Source: Cryptomeria japonica (lineage: Eukaryota; Streptophyta; Pinopsida; Cupressales; Cupressaceae). Taken from it: DNA of 64,000 nucleotides. A program made the translations under genes and the position numbers. Positions within the stretch are counted from its first letter, which is position 1, and each line of letters begins with the position of its first letter. The notes under the pieces were generated by a model. The model saw only the letters and a program-made list of their open reading frames with translations, was not told where the DNA came from and did not search any database. The stretch spans positions 368,591,667-368,655,666 of the forward strand of contig NC_081415.1 in the NCBI RefSeq assembly GCF_030272615.1. Reading direction: 5' to 3'. This document shows, piece by piece, positions 12,640 to 22,680 of this stretch.

Positions 12640-12800
12640 GCAAAATTATGACATGTCTATGACAAATTGCTATGCAAAGATTTATGACAATTTATGACAA
12701 ATTCTATGTCAAGAATTTATGACAATTTATGACAAATTTCTATGTCAAGAATTGATTGATTGTCAATTATGACAAATTATGACAAATTTCTATGTCATTT
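12640..12800. repeat. ATGACAAATT-type repeats inside element A LTR
   Basis: Repeats of TTTATGACAATTTATGACAAATTTCTATGTCAAGAA with small variations, about four units. AT-rich, no coding potential. Confidence 0.75.
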
Positions 12801-13089
12801 CCATGAATTTAGGAGAGAAATAGGAGGAAATTGAAATTAGGAAATTAGAAAATTAAGAAATTAGAAAATGAGGAATTTAGGAATTAAGAAATTAGGTAAA
12901 TTAATTAATAATCTTTCATTTATAAATTAATTCACAAAGAGGAATAATTAGCCAATTAAATGAAAATTTAATTGTAATGAGAAGAGTTAGGATAAATAAG
13001 TAATTTATTAATCCTAAAGGAAGAAAATGATAAGCAAGGTTAAATGACTAAATCATGAAACCCTAGAAGGTGAATTAGCAATGCGAGAA

Positions 13090-13515
13090 TGACAAAAAGA
13101 TAATTAATGTCGATTCGATTTGATTTTGGATTGATAAATGACCAATGTGATAAATGATTTGATTGAGAAAATGCGTCGAGGAATAATGACAAATTGATCC
13201 AAATTGACATGATTGAGAAGGACGACGATCAATGACAAATCGATCGTTAAATGACAAGATTGACAAAAAAGACAAGGATTGATGACAAAATAGATTGCAA
13301 AATGACAGGATTGAAAATGACCACGATTGATAACAAATCAATCACAAAATAACAAGATCGAACATGACAATGATTGATGACAAATCGATCGCCAGATGAC
13401 AAGATTGAAAATGATAAGGATTGATGATAAATCGATTGCCAGATGACAAGATTGATAAGAGGATAACGATCGATGACAAATTGATCGCAAGATTGACAAC
13501 AAATCGATAAGAGGA
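13090..13515. repeat. GATGACAAATCGATCG-type repeats inside element A LTR
   Basis: An irregular tandem series built on GA(T/C)TGATGACAAATCGATCGC and AATGACAAGATTGA, about ten copies with point changes and variable spacing. It lies in the outer (U3-side) half of the LTR. ATCGAT palindromes recur in it. Confidence 0.75.
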
Positions 13516-13806
13516 CAAAACCCTAATTAGGATTGACGATGTCCAAAATGATAACAAATTAGCACGCACATTGATGCAATAGGATAAGATCGATTAAAAT
13601 CATGACTGGATAGTGTTGTCGACAAGACCAAATTTTAAAGCGAGACAAAATGAAGAATGTAGAAGAATGACTCGATGTTCGCAAATGATAAAAACCAAGT
13701 GCGTGACATAGGAGAAATGTTAATGCGACGCAAAAACCTAAAATGAGGCAATGCGCAAATGTTAAAGTATGACCTTGCAAGCGTTGACCATTTTTAGGTG
13801 TCTACA

Positions 13807-14546
13807 CAATCAATAAGGTGTCTGAACCTAAGAATGTAAAAGGTATCCAATCTTTTCTAGGCAAAGTAAATTTTGTTAGGAGATTCATTGCAAACTTTGC
13901 AGAAATAGTGAAGCCCATTGTCAAGCTGCTCAAGAAGGATACCAAATTTTGTTGGGACCAAGAAGCCTCAAAGGCTTTTGCTGAAATCAAGAAGGCAATT
14001 CAGGAAGCACCAGTGCTAAAATCTCCTAATTACAGTAAGCCTTTTTCTCTGTTTTCCTTTGCTTCATATCATACAGTAGCAGTAGTATTGTTACAAAAGG
14101 ACGATGAAGGATATGAACATCCTATAGCCTTCTACAGCAAGTCTTTGCAAGCAGTAGAACTGAAGTATGAAACCATGGAAAAACAAGCTTACGCTTTGGT
14201 CAAAGCTGTCAAAGCTTTTAGGCCATATTTGGTGAATGCAAATATCACTGCCTATGTCCCACATGCTGCAGTTAAAGATATTTTGTCTCAGTCTGAGGTT
14301 ACTGGGAAAAGATGCAGATGGATCAACAGAATTCAAGAATTCAACTTGGAAATAAAGATCACCAAATTGGTGAGAGGTTTAGGTTTGGCTAAGCTCATGA
14401 TTGAGTCTAATCTCATGAATGTAGAAATACATAATGTTGAAGTTAGAGATGCTTTAGTCACTAGTATTGAGAGGCAACCTTGGTACTCAGAGATAGTCCA
14501 ATTTTTAAGAGGTGCTACATTCTCAGAAGAAATGACACATAATTAG
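13807..14546 (+). pseudogene. Element B RT thumb and RNase H
   Basis: The open stretch starts in mid-protein because element A sits at 13806/13807. The RT thumb motif is IQSFLGKVNFVRRFI. RNase H follows, with HPIAFYSKSL and YETMEKQAYALVKA and a linker RCRWINRIQEFNLEI. The first conserved RNase H Asp region reads FSFASYH, where an Asp would be expected, so the active site is degraded. A TAG ends the frame at 14544-14546; another TAG follows near 14605. No second archaeal-type RNase H is seen between this and integrase, unlike element A. Confidence 0.88.
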
Positions 14547-15735
14547 AAAAGAACTCTGAAACTCAAGTCCCAAAAGTATGTGCTCATACAGGGTGATCTT
14601 TTCTAGAGGAAAAGAGATGGAGAGCTACTAATGTGTTTGGATGAATTCCAAGCTAAACGGGTGCTGACTGAAATGCATGATGGAGTATGTGGAGGTCACT
14701 ACTCTGCCAAAACAACTGCTGGTAAGATAATCCAGGCTGGATACTATTGGCCTACTTTATTCAAAGATGCCCATGCATATGTTCGGAAATGTGACCCATG
14801 TCAAAAATTTTCATCGAAGCTGAAGTATGAAGGAGCTTTACCCCTAAATCCAGTCTCTGTGGAAGGTCCTTTTGTTCAATGGGGTATTGAATTTATTGGA
14901 TAAATTGTTGAGAGGTCAGGGAGAGGTCACAGATGGATCATAGTAGCCACTAACAACTTTACAAAATGGATAGAAGCTATTCCTACAAGAAGAGCTACAA
15001 GTAAGGTTGTCATTGATTTCCTGATGGACAATGTAATAACTAGGTTTGGAACACCTGCTAAATTGGTAATGGATAATGCCATGAGTTTCAGATCGGAAGA
15101 GTTTATAGAATTTTGTACCAGTCATGGAATAGTCATGTCTTACTCTTCACCTTATCATCATCAGGGGAATGGACAAGCAAAATCTAGCAATAAAAGCCTT
15201 TTGAACATCATTAAGAAAATCTTGGAAGAGAATAAAAGATCTTGGGATCAAAAATTGAAGTTAGCTCTGTGGGCAGATAGAATAACAGTTAAGAAATCCA
15301 TTGGAATGTTACCTTTTGAACTAGTCTATCGTGCCCAAGCCAGATTGCCAGTAAACAATCTTCTTCCAGTTTACAATTTTTTGCAAAATGAGGATATGGA
15401 AATATCTGAACCGATGGAAAATAGAATGATCCAAATTGTAGAGATGGAAGAGCTCAGAACTTCGGCCCATAAGAGAAATCAAAAGATCCAATTGTAGTCC
15501 AAATACCTTTTTGATAAGAGGACATCACTAAGGAAGTTTCAAGTTAATGACATGGTTCTTCAGTGGAATGCAAAAGGACAGGATAAAGGAAAGCACAAGA
15601 AATTCGAATCACTGTGAATTGGCCCTTTTGTGGTTTGTGACTTAAATGGTAAGGATTCATATTTTGTGAAGAGCATGAATGATGAAATACAGGAATTTCT
15701 AGTGCATGGACAATTCTTGAAGCATTAATTCTCTT
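14547..15735 (+). pseudogene. Element B integrase
   Basis: The zinc-binding part is clear (HDGVCGGHY ... CDPCQKF), followed by the core domain and a C-terminal part with a GPFVV motif. Catalytic positions are damaged. WGIEFI carries Glu where Asp is usual, VMDNAMSF keeps its Asp, and GQAKSSNK has Lys where the essential Glu should be. In-frame stops occur at 14901, 15495 and about 15615. All segments are in one frame, so decay is by point mutation. The coding ends about 150 bp before the LTR. Confidence 0.88.
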
Positions 15736-15840
15736 AATGCCCATACACAGTAGGTCCTTTATTTGTACATATTTTGTTTTTTTCCTACTTTTCTGTTTGG
15801 GTCTGTGTTTTGGTCTGTTTCTCCTGAGTTTCTAAGTTTT

Positions 15841-15882
15841 CTTGTGTTGACCTTGCGATCAACCATCCCCAGTTAGAGCTGC
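15841..15882 (+). other. Pre-LTR box of element B
   Basis: CTTGTGTTGACCTTGCGATC followed by AACCATCCCCAGTTAGAGCT directly precedes TGTT at 15883. Nearly the same sequence precedes the 3' LTR of element F at 46925-46966. In both, the place where a purine-rich plus-strand primer is normally found holds this mixed sequence instead. Confidence 0.7.
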
Positions 15883-16235
15883 TGTTATTACTATTTAAAA
15901 AATGGGTTTTCCTTTCCCATAAGTTGGCAATTATTTTTGAAATTTTGAATTAGACCTACTGTCAGTTGGTTCAGCTCTGTGCTAGGTCTTAGGGCTTTTA
16001 GGGTTTTAATTTCAAATTCTCCAATATTTTCTCAAAATATTGAAAGCCCCTGGTTTCTAATTCCTCATTACTTTATCCACTTAAGTAATGGGTCTCAGGT
16101 TCATAAGAAGTGTCCCCCCTTTGTTATTTGCCTAGGCGGTCTTGTGAATTAATCATAAAATTTTACGCCTTTTACTTATTTTCCTCCTAGTATTGTTGGG
16201 CCCTTTAAGTTGTGTGCATCTTTCAGGAAAATCTA

Positions 16236-17812
16236 TGGTTTTCGCTATTTCACAAGGCAAAGTTGAACGTGGTTTAAAACCCATGAAATGGCAAAAAGGA
16301 ATTGTGTTCAAAATGGCTAAAAGGGTCTCACATAAAAGATGTTCATCTTAGATTTCATCTAATGGCTGGCACTGTTTCGCAGCCTGAACTTGCGGGTAAA
16401 ATACCTTTCGCGAAATGGCGAAAAGGTGGTGGGGCCTGGAATGTGAAGAATTATCTAAAGGGTTTCACTTAAAGGATGATCATCTTCATTTTGATCTGAT
16501 AGTTCGCGCTATTTTGCAAGATAAAAGGGCTCGACAGTTAAACTCTGCGAAATGGCAAAATGATGTGGCATTCCAAGCAGATAGTCTGGCTGGTCTAGAA
16601 GGCAAGTAAGATGATGGCACGTGGCAGAAAATGCAACAGTCAGCGAGGCAGGTCTGAGAGTTTAAAAGAAGGCGGGTCCCAGAAGTGAGTCATGCCGCGG
16701 GGTAAAAGGTGTTCTGACAGATACAAGTGGCAAAAATGCAGAGGAACCTAATGTTTTTCTCTCAGCAAATGAAAGACTGACATGTCAGCTAGGAAAATGA
16801 CTAGATACCAGCTGTTTGGAGTTGAGTCAGAGGGCCCACATTTGCCGGAGTCAGTTCAGAGTGTAAAGATCGATCAATTTGCATTTGATCGGACGACCCG
16901 TGTTATTTCGCAAAGGTAAAGTGTTCGTGCTTTATGCCCTCTGAAATGGCGAAAAGGTTTTGTGTTCCCAGGGGCAAACAAAATAGGATGTTAAAGGAAG
17001 ATCAACTTTGTCTTGATCTAATGGCTAGAATTATTTCACGTTTGTAAGATGTTTGAAGGATATGCTTCACGAAATGGTGAAAGTAAAGGGCATTCATCCT
17101 GGTGTTAGGCTAGACGGTGATGTGTATCTGAACATGTGGTTTCCAAAGAGATTAAAGGTGCCAAGGTGTAACCAGTGGTTATAACATGCGGTTGACTTAG
17201 AATTAAACTTAAAGAGTCTCCCAGGGCGAATGGTTGAGTGCCACGTGGTATCCGGTAACTAGAGGAAGAGCGGGGTAAGCAAGCCAAGAAAAATGTCTCA
17301 CTTAAAGGATGAACATCTTCGATTTGATCTGATGGTTCGTGATGTTTTGCAGCCTAAAGTCGAATGCAGATCAAGCTTTGTGAAATAGAAAAGAACCATT
17401 AGTTGTCGAGTAGAAGTGCAGTTAGTGAAAAGGATGACTGTGCAGGTGAGAAGTTAAAGGCCGAGTAGTTTGAGTCCCATCTGATGCCTGGTGTAGTTTC
17501 ACAAAGGAAAGATGCTGACGGGATAAACTTCGTGAAATGGTGAAATGAAATAAGGCCCGATGGAAAGGTAAAAGTTCAGGATGTAAAGATTGGTGAAGTC
17601 TCATTTGATCAAATGGCCCGCGCTATTTCGCAAAGGGAAAGTGCTCGTGCTTTATGCCCTGCGAAATGGCAAAAAGGCTTTGCATTCCCAAAGGCAAATA
17701 AAACAGGAAGTTAAAGGAAGATCAACTTCATCTTGATCTAACGGATGGTGTTATTTTGTGAAGCAAAATTACCAAGAAGTTATGCCTTGTGAAGTAGCGA
17801 AAAGAGAAAATA
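16236..17812 (+). repeat. Array of nine diverged hairpin units (ATTTCGC ... GCGAAAT)
   Basis: Each unit has a left arm resembling CGCTATTTCGCAAAGG and a right arm resembling TGCGAAATGGCGAAAAGG about 30-45 bp later. The arms are reverse complements across ATTTCGC/GCGAAAT, so each unit can fold into a stem-loop. Most units are preceded by a CTTAAAGGATGATCATCTT / TTTGATCTGATGG box. Left arms lie near 16241, 16371, 16506, 16898, 17031, 17340, 17493, 17618 and 17750. A single unit with a perfect 12-bp stem is present in each LTR of element F. Confidence 0.8.
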
Positions 17813-18155
17813 CAGAGGCATTATGACCCGTTGGAGCGAAAATTTTGAATTCTTTCATGAATTCAATTATGAAGGGATGCCCAAAGCGTGTGGAGTCAAT
17901 GTCGCAATTAAGAGCCCAGTTGCCATATATGATCTCATATCAATTAAACTGAGGTATCATTCCAAAAAGTATTTGCAAAGAAGCAGTTGCAGAGTGGTTT
18001 TCTTTAGTTGCAGAGATAATTCCTTCGAGTAAAAGCAGGATTTTCTATACTTTTGTTCAGCCATCATTTTTAACTGTGTGTGCTTTAAATTGAGATTTTG
18101 ATTTGTCATAGAACAATTGAGGGTGATTGTTAGATTGCTTGCTTAGTTTTCAGAG

Positions 18156-21100
18156 ATGGAACCTAAGACAAAATTCTCAAGAAAGGTCAATTACCACGAG
18201 AGGGCCATTTGTGATGATTTCCTTAAACAATTGACATTGTCAACTAATGTGGCTTCCAAAATGAAAGAATTGGTGCCAAGAGCTCCTCGCCTGAAAATAG
18301 AAGGTTTATATGATAAGGGTAATTGGTTAAGAGACCCTCAAATAGGGATGTTTGGGTTGGGATTATTCAAGGTTGGATTCAACATGAGAAATTATCCAGC
18401 CCCTCAGAACAGTATGTGGGAGTTGGATGTTGGAAAGTTGGTGGTCCCTGGGGTTTTCTTTGATGTAGATCTTTCGACCCAGATTGCACATAATTATGAC
18501 CCAATTTCAAGAAGTGTTAAGGAAATCAACGGGAAGACCCTCATTGAGATTAATGATGAGGAATACAGGAATGCCTTTGGGTTAAGTGAATACACTGATT
18601 TTCTAGAGCCTATTGATTCTAAATCATTAGCTCAGGTGTATAGTGTGCAAAGGAACCACCTTAGGAATGGGCCTCTCAAAGAATTCTTTGTGAAGATAGG
18701 TGGGTTGACAGTTGTGGGACCTAACACTGAAGAGCCTTTTTCTCTAAATTTGTTTACCCTTAGGGCTAAAGGATTATACCGGTTGCTCTGCCAAATCCTA
18801 GGGGAGGATGCTGAGGCAAGTATGCCTACTCACTACATGCTGATGGTTGCTTAGATTTTGAATCCTTCTGTGGCAATAACTTTTGATTATGCTTCTTTTA
18901 TAACTGATGCTATCCATAATGGATTGATAGGGATCGAGAATGGGAAAGTAGATAGGCCTTTTGGGTGGTATTCCCTTCTTATGCATTTGTTTTTGTTCAA
19001 GGGTGGTGATTATTTTGCAAGTGGGATGGATCTTGTGAAAGAGAAGGATGGAGAAAAGATGCCAGTGCAATTATGGAGCATAGTGTTCTCATGGGATAGA
19101 GAAGATGTAAGTTTTCTAAGGTTTGACAAATGTTTTGCATAAAAAATTAGGACCCTTATCTATTCAGAGAATCCAAGAATTCCTAAGATGCTTTTGGAAT
19201 TCATTAGGCCACAAGAATTTGTAGAGGACATAAAAATTGTCCACAATTGGGGTGATATCTACTTATACCCTGTTTCCATAGTTTTCAGAATATATGGTTT
19301 CATAGGTACCCCATTTTTGTTACCTTATCAGGTCCCCCGTAAAGTGGGAATTGTAGAGATTCTTAGGTAGATTAGTGTTGTGCAGGAGGCAAAATTGACA
19401 GGCAGATGTAAGGGGACCATTTTCCCTACAATTACTGTAGCACACCAATTTGTGATAACCAAAGGAGGTTGGAAATGTTTTGAAGATTTCCTTCAACCAT
19501 ATCATTTGTCAACTGCAGTCTCCTGGTGTGTCGACCTTGAAGACTTCTTTAATGGAATGTTTAGGAAGAGTGTAGTATGCAAGGCTAAACCCCACCAAAA
19601 TTAGTTTCCTGAAGACCTCATTAAAAATGAGTTTGATTTAAATGAACAAGAGTTGAGAAAGGAAAAGTGGGTGGCTTATAAAAAGGCCTTTGACTTGGTG
19701 CACCATTTTGACATAATCTATGAACCTTTGTCTAGCTTTCACCCCTTTGCAGAGAAGATGAAGTTTTTGATTCTTAGTTTTGAGGAGGTGATGCAAACAC
19801 TAAAAGAAAAGAGGGAGGTTGTAATCAAGAACAACCATGAGAAAGCAAGACTGATTTTGAGTAGGTCTGTATCTGCTAGAGCAATCCCTCTCGGTGATTA
19901 TATGTTGCACAAGAAATCTAATTAAAGTGTGCTTATGCCTACTTCAGGGGAGCCCTCGACCTCTAAAGGAAAGAGGAAGATACATGCTGTCATCGACATC
20001 CCTAGTAGCCCAAAGAAAAAAAGAGTGGGAAAAAAGGTAGAACCTAAAGAACCTTTGTACTCCCCATCTCAATCACCTGTCCATATAGCAGATGAACAGG
20101 CAACAACTGAGCAACTATTGGAGTTAGGTAGTTTAGGGAAAATTGCCTACACTTATGATGAAGTAGAGGAAGAAATGCTAGAAGAGCTCTTTGCTGCTGA
20201 AATGAATATCACCATTAGTGAATTAAAAGGCCAAGAATGGGATCCTGAGATCAAGCGAGCCAGTGAAGATTTCTTAGCTGATGACAAGTTCATCACAATT
20301 AGAAGCATTCATGCAATTTGTGTGGAAGCAGAGCATTGACAAATACAATGCAATGTGTGAGAAAAGGAAGGGTGAGCAGCCTCATAAACACCCAGCTATA
20401 GTTGAGGAAGAAATAAATCAAGAAATGGTTGAAGAATTTAAGACCATCACTCCTCAGCAAGGAAGAAACATGGTGGCTCAGGATGGGGTACTCATTCTCC
20501 CTGAATGGGACATAGCAGATGCTTTAGTCCTAGAAGTAGTAAGAAAGGAGACCAAACCTATGGAGGGAGTTACTTTCAGTAAAGACAATGTTGCATTAGT
20601 CATGTGGTCTCTAAAAAGAGATGAAAATAAGAAGAAGAAGGACACCTCAGGGTCAGGTTATCTTGGAGGAATGGTGGTGAAGAGAGTGCACACTACTGGG
20701 GTAATGGAAGCCGCTAGCACTATACTAGAAACTACAAAATTTAGTGTTGCAGTAGCGGAAAGGGAAGCTAAGGAAAAGGAAGATCTCCAGGTTAAATTGG
20801 AGACAGTTTTAAAAGCCTACACTAATGCCCAAGAAGAGGTAAGGAACAAAGATAGCATCATTGCTAAATTGCAAAAGCAACTAGCAGGACAGTATCATCA
20901 TGGTGAATCCTCAACACTGATGATCTCCTCTTCTCCTGCCAAACCTCCACCTACCAGCCCTATCATTGAGTTTCCACCGTCTCCAACACCTTCTAGCTCC
21001 CAAATGATTGAGATTACTCCTTAAGAGTTAGAGAATTTAAAACAGGCTCAAGCCTTGTATGCAAAGAAGTATGAGGATAGAATAAAGGCCACTATCACTA

Positions 21101-21795
21101 GTTTTGCAGGTACTGTGAATGCCTCATTGCTATACAATAATGTATTTAAAATTTTGGATATATGGAATGAGCTTAGGGGAGATAAGGCCATTTTGACACC
21201 TATTTTTGACAAGTGGAGGCCTAGAGAGCAAGATTTAGAGTTTATGTGTGCATCTTATGATGAAGCAGGGGCCAATCCTATCATTAAATCCACTTGTGAG
21301 ATCACCAAAGATTTAGTACAATTAGCAGCAGGGGTGGATAATGTTGATAGGAAAGTTAACTTGTGCAAAAAGGAATATTCTAATTAGGTTTTTGAGTTGC
21401 TCCCAGGAGTTTTTGTTAGCCTAGATCAACTGAAGGACAAACAAGTGTGGCTTAACGAGGTAGAAGCCAAATTGTCAACAAGAATTAAAGGAATTATTGA
21501 TCTAGATGATGCTTCCTTCTTTGTTGTGACAATATAGGAGATAGAGAAAATCAAGTCACATTATGGTTTTCTCAATTCAGAAGTCAACAAGATGAGAAAC
21601 TCCTGGAAAAGGTTGACCAAGGCCAAGGCTAAAGTGATTAATTTATCATGGCCAACGGATGATGTGTATGATGAGTGGACAACAAAATATGCCACTCATG
21701 ATCCGGAATAGTTAGAGCACGCCCCTAAAGAGGTAGAAGAGGTTGCAACCGAACAGCCTGTTGAAGAAGCTGCAGAGGCCGAAAAGAACTTGTAA
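18156..21795 (+). pseudogene. Decayed 1,200-codon accessory gene inside element B LTR; function unknown
   Basis: Starting at ATG 18156 (MEPKTKFSRKVNYHERAI), one frame can be followed to about 20300, and the +1 frame from about 20281 to a TAA at 21793-21795. Premature stops are at 18852, 19140, 19368, 19602, 19923, 21022, 21385, 21535 and 21709. The N-terminal 600 or so residues look globular, with many aromatic residues (NWLRDPQIGMFGLGLFKVGF). Next comes a basic Ser/Pro/Lys stretch (SPKKKRVGKK, nuclear-localisation-like, near 20010). An acidic segment, a probable coiled coil (AEREAKEKEDLQVKLE, near 20760) and a Pro/Ser-rich linker follow. The final part is charged and ends EEAAEAEKNL. I see no RT, integrase, protease or zinc-knuckle motif, and no family I can name. 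Uniform codon-like sequence over 3.6 kb argues it was once translated. Confidence 0.7.
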
Positions 21796-22344
21796 CTGTT
21801 TTTGTAAAGGGCTTTGTAACTTCTTTTCGAAATGATTGTAACAAACTCTCCTCAAAAAGTTCAAAGCTTTGTACATCCATATTGTTATAAATGGATACCA
21901 GGACTAGAGGGAGAGGGATCGCAAAGAATTGTAAGAAAACGCTACAGAAATTCATATCTGAGCTTTTCTAAGTGTAATGGAGAAAATTCCAAAGTTTTTG
22001 TAGTACTTTCTTGAAGAATATATCAATATACAGACCATTGGCTTTTGAGTAAACTTTGTGTCATCTTCAAGTGTGTTTACAATTTGTTTACTATTTTCAT
22101 TCTGAATAATCCAGGGCTATTTTGTTTGAATGGGGTTGCAAGGCAATTTTCAGTAGATGTGTTCACTAGATTTTCTCTTTAGGAGGGAAATTAAAGATGC
22201 GGGGATCACTTGTACCAGTAAATTCTTTGGAGGGAACTTTGAATCTTGATGATCATAGTTTAATTTGATATGCATAAATTTTTATAAGTGTTAGGCATGT
22301 ATAAGGATTAACAGAAGCTGACCCAATGGGATGCGTAAAGATAT

Positions 22345-22680
22345 TTTGTTTGGGGAGTATTGTCTGAATTTAGATGACTCTGTGACCTTGGATAGGGCAC
22401 TAGTATTGATTGAAGTTGTTTATTACATGTTTTGTTGGTCACAATACTGAATATGAGTATAATTTGCATTCGTTTGTTTCAGTTGGTTTCAAGGTGATTA
22501 AATCCACTGGTTTTCTGGACTGGTTTGCTGTGGGTTTATTTTTGAAAGTGTGAAGTTAATTCACAAAGGTATACCCACCTGGACTCTGAATAAGTCTGAA
22601 GTGTAGAAGGTTTAATCAAACCTTGTCATATGTTGTCCTAAGAATTTCCTTACCTTTGATATCTCTTCTACACAGAGTTC
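22345..22680 (+). other. LTR 3' segment of element B homologous to element F LTR
   Basis: Aligns with 42655-42985 in element F. Shared words in the same order include GATGACTCTGTGACCTTGGA, AAAGGTATACCCACCTGG, AGTGTAGAAGG and CCTTGTCATATGTTGTCC. After about 22650 the similarity fades and I cannot fix the terminal CA. Confidence 0.65.

Larger units (their letters stand above)
1..13806 (-). mobile_element. Element A: dual-RNase-H Ty3/gypsy retrotransposon, 3' end outside window
   Basis: On the minus strand the order is 5' LTR (12229-13806), primer site, 2-kb leader, gag, protease, RT, RNase H, a second RNase H, integrase and a long AT-rich 3' region running off the left edge. The second, archaeal-type RNase H between RNase H and integrase is the known hallmark of the Tat/Ogre side of plant Ty3/gypsy elements. 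The outer right end reads TGTAGACACC on the minus strand, an LTR start. Base 13807 onward is coding sequence of another Ty3/gypsy element (B), so A is nested in B. The candidate target duplication on this side is CAATC (13807-13811); its partner is outside the window. The polyprotein is broken by several stops and at least two frame changes, so this copy is dead. Confidence 0.9.
12229..13806 (-). repeat. Element A 5' LTR, 1578 bp
   Basis: On the minus strand it runs TGTAGACACC ... CCTATGCTACA, with perfect 5-bp terminal inverted bases TGTAG/CTACA. The inner end abuts the primer site and the outer end abuts RT coding of element B. It contains two internally repetitive blocks (12640-12800 and 13090-13515). 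The partner LTR is not in the window, so its age cannot be estimated. Confidence 0.88.
13807..22680 (+). mobile_element. Element B: Ty3/gypsy 3' half with putative giant 3' LTR
   Basis: After the element A junction, coding sequence continues with the end of RT, RNase H and integrase. A pre-LTR box and a putative LTR of about 6.8 kb follow (15883-about 22680). The LTR start is set by alignment with element F, whose LTR start is proven by its TSD: a 40-bp box around ATCAACCATCCCCAG directly precedes TGTT in both. The 3' boundary is approximate, because the last recognisable homology to F's LTR 3' part fades near 22650. The 5' half, including gag and the RT palm, is displaced to the left of the window by element A. 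Confidence 0.75.
15883..22680 (+). repeat. Putative giant 3' LTR of element B, about 6.8 kb
   Basis: Begins TGTTATTACT after the box shared with element F. It contains an early hairpin-unit array (16236-17812), a long decayed coding region (18156-21795), then a segment from about 22345 that aligns with the downstream part of F's LTR. Shared stretches there include ATGACTCTGTG-CCTTGGATA-GGCACT and CAAAGGTATACCCACCT, then GTGTAGAAGG and CCTTGTCAT-TGTTGTCC. LTRs over 5 kb are known in Ogre-type elements. The second LTR copy is outside the window, so LTR status rests on homology to F. Confidence 0.65.

Noticed and set aside
13807-14546. Element B as the missing pol of element F
   Set aside because: Direct linkage is impossible: they are separate insertions 17 kb apart. 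Only family-level sharing of cis-signals is supported.
16236-17812. Regularly spaced repeats as a CRISPR array
   Set aside because: Plant nuclear context, unequal spacing, diverged repeats and paired arms rather than identical direct repeats with unique spacers.
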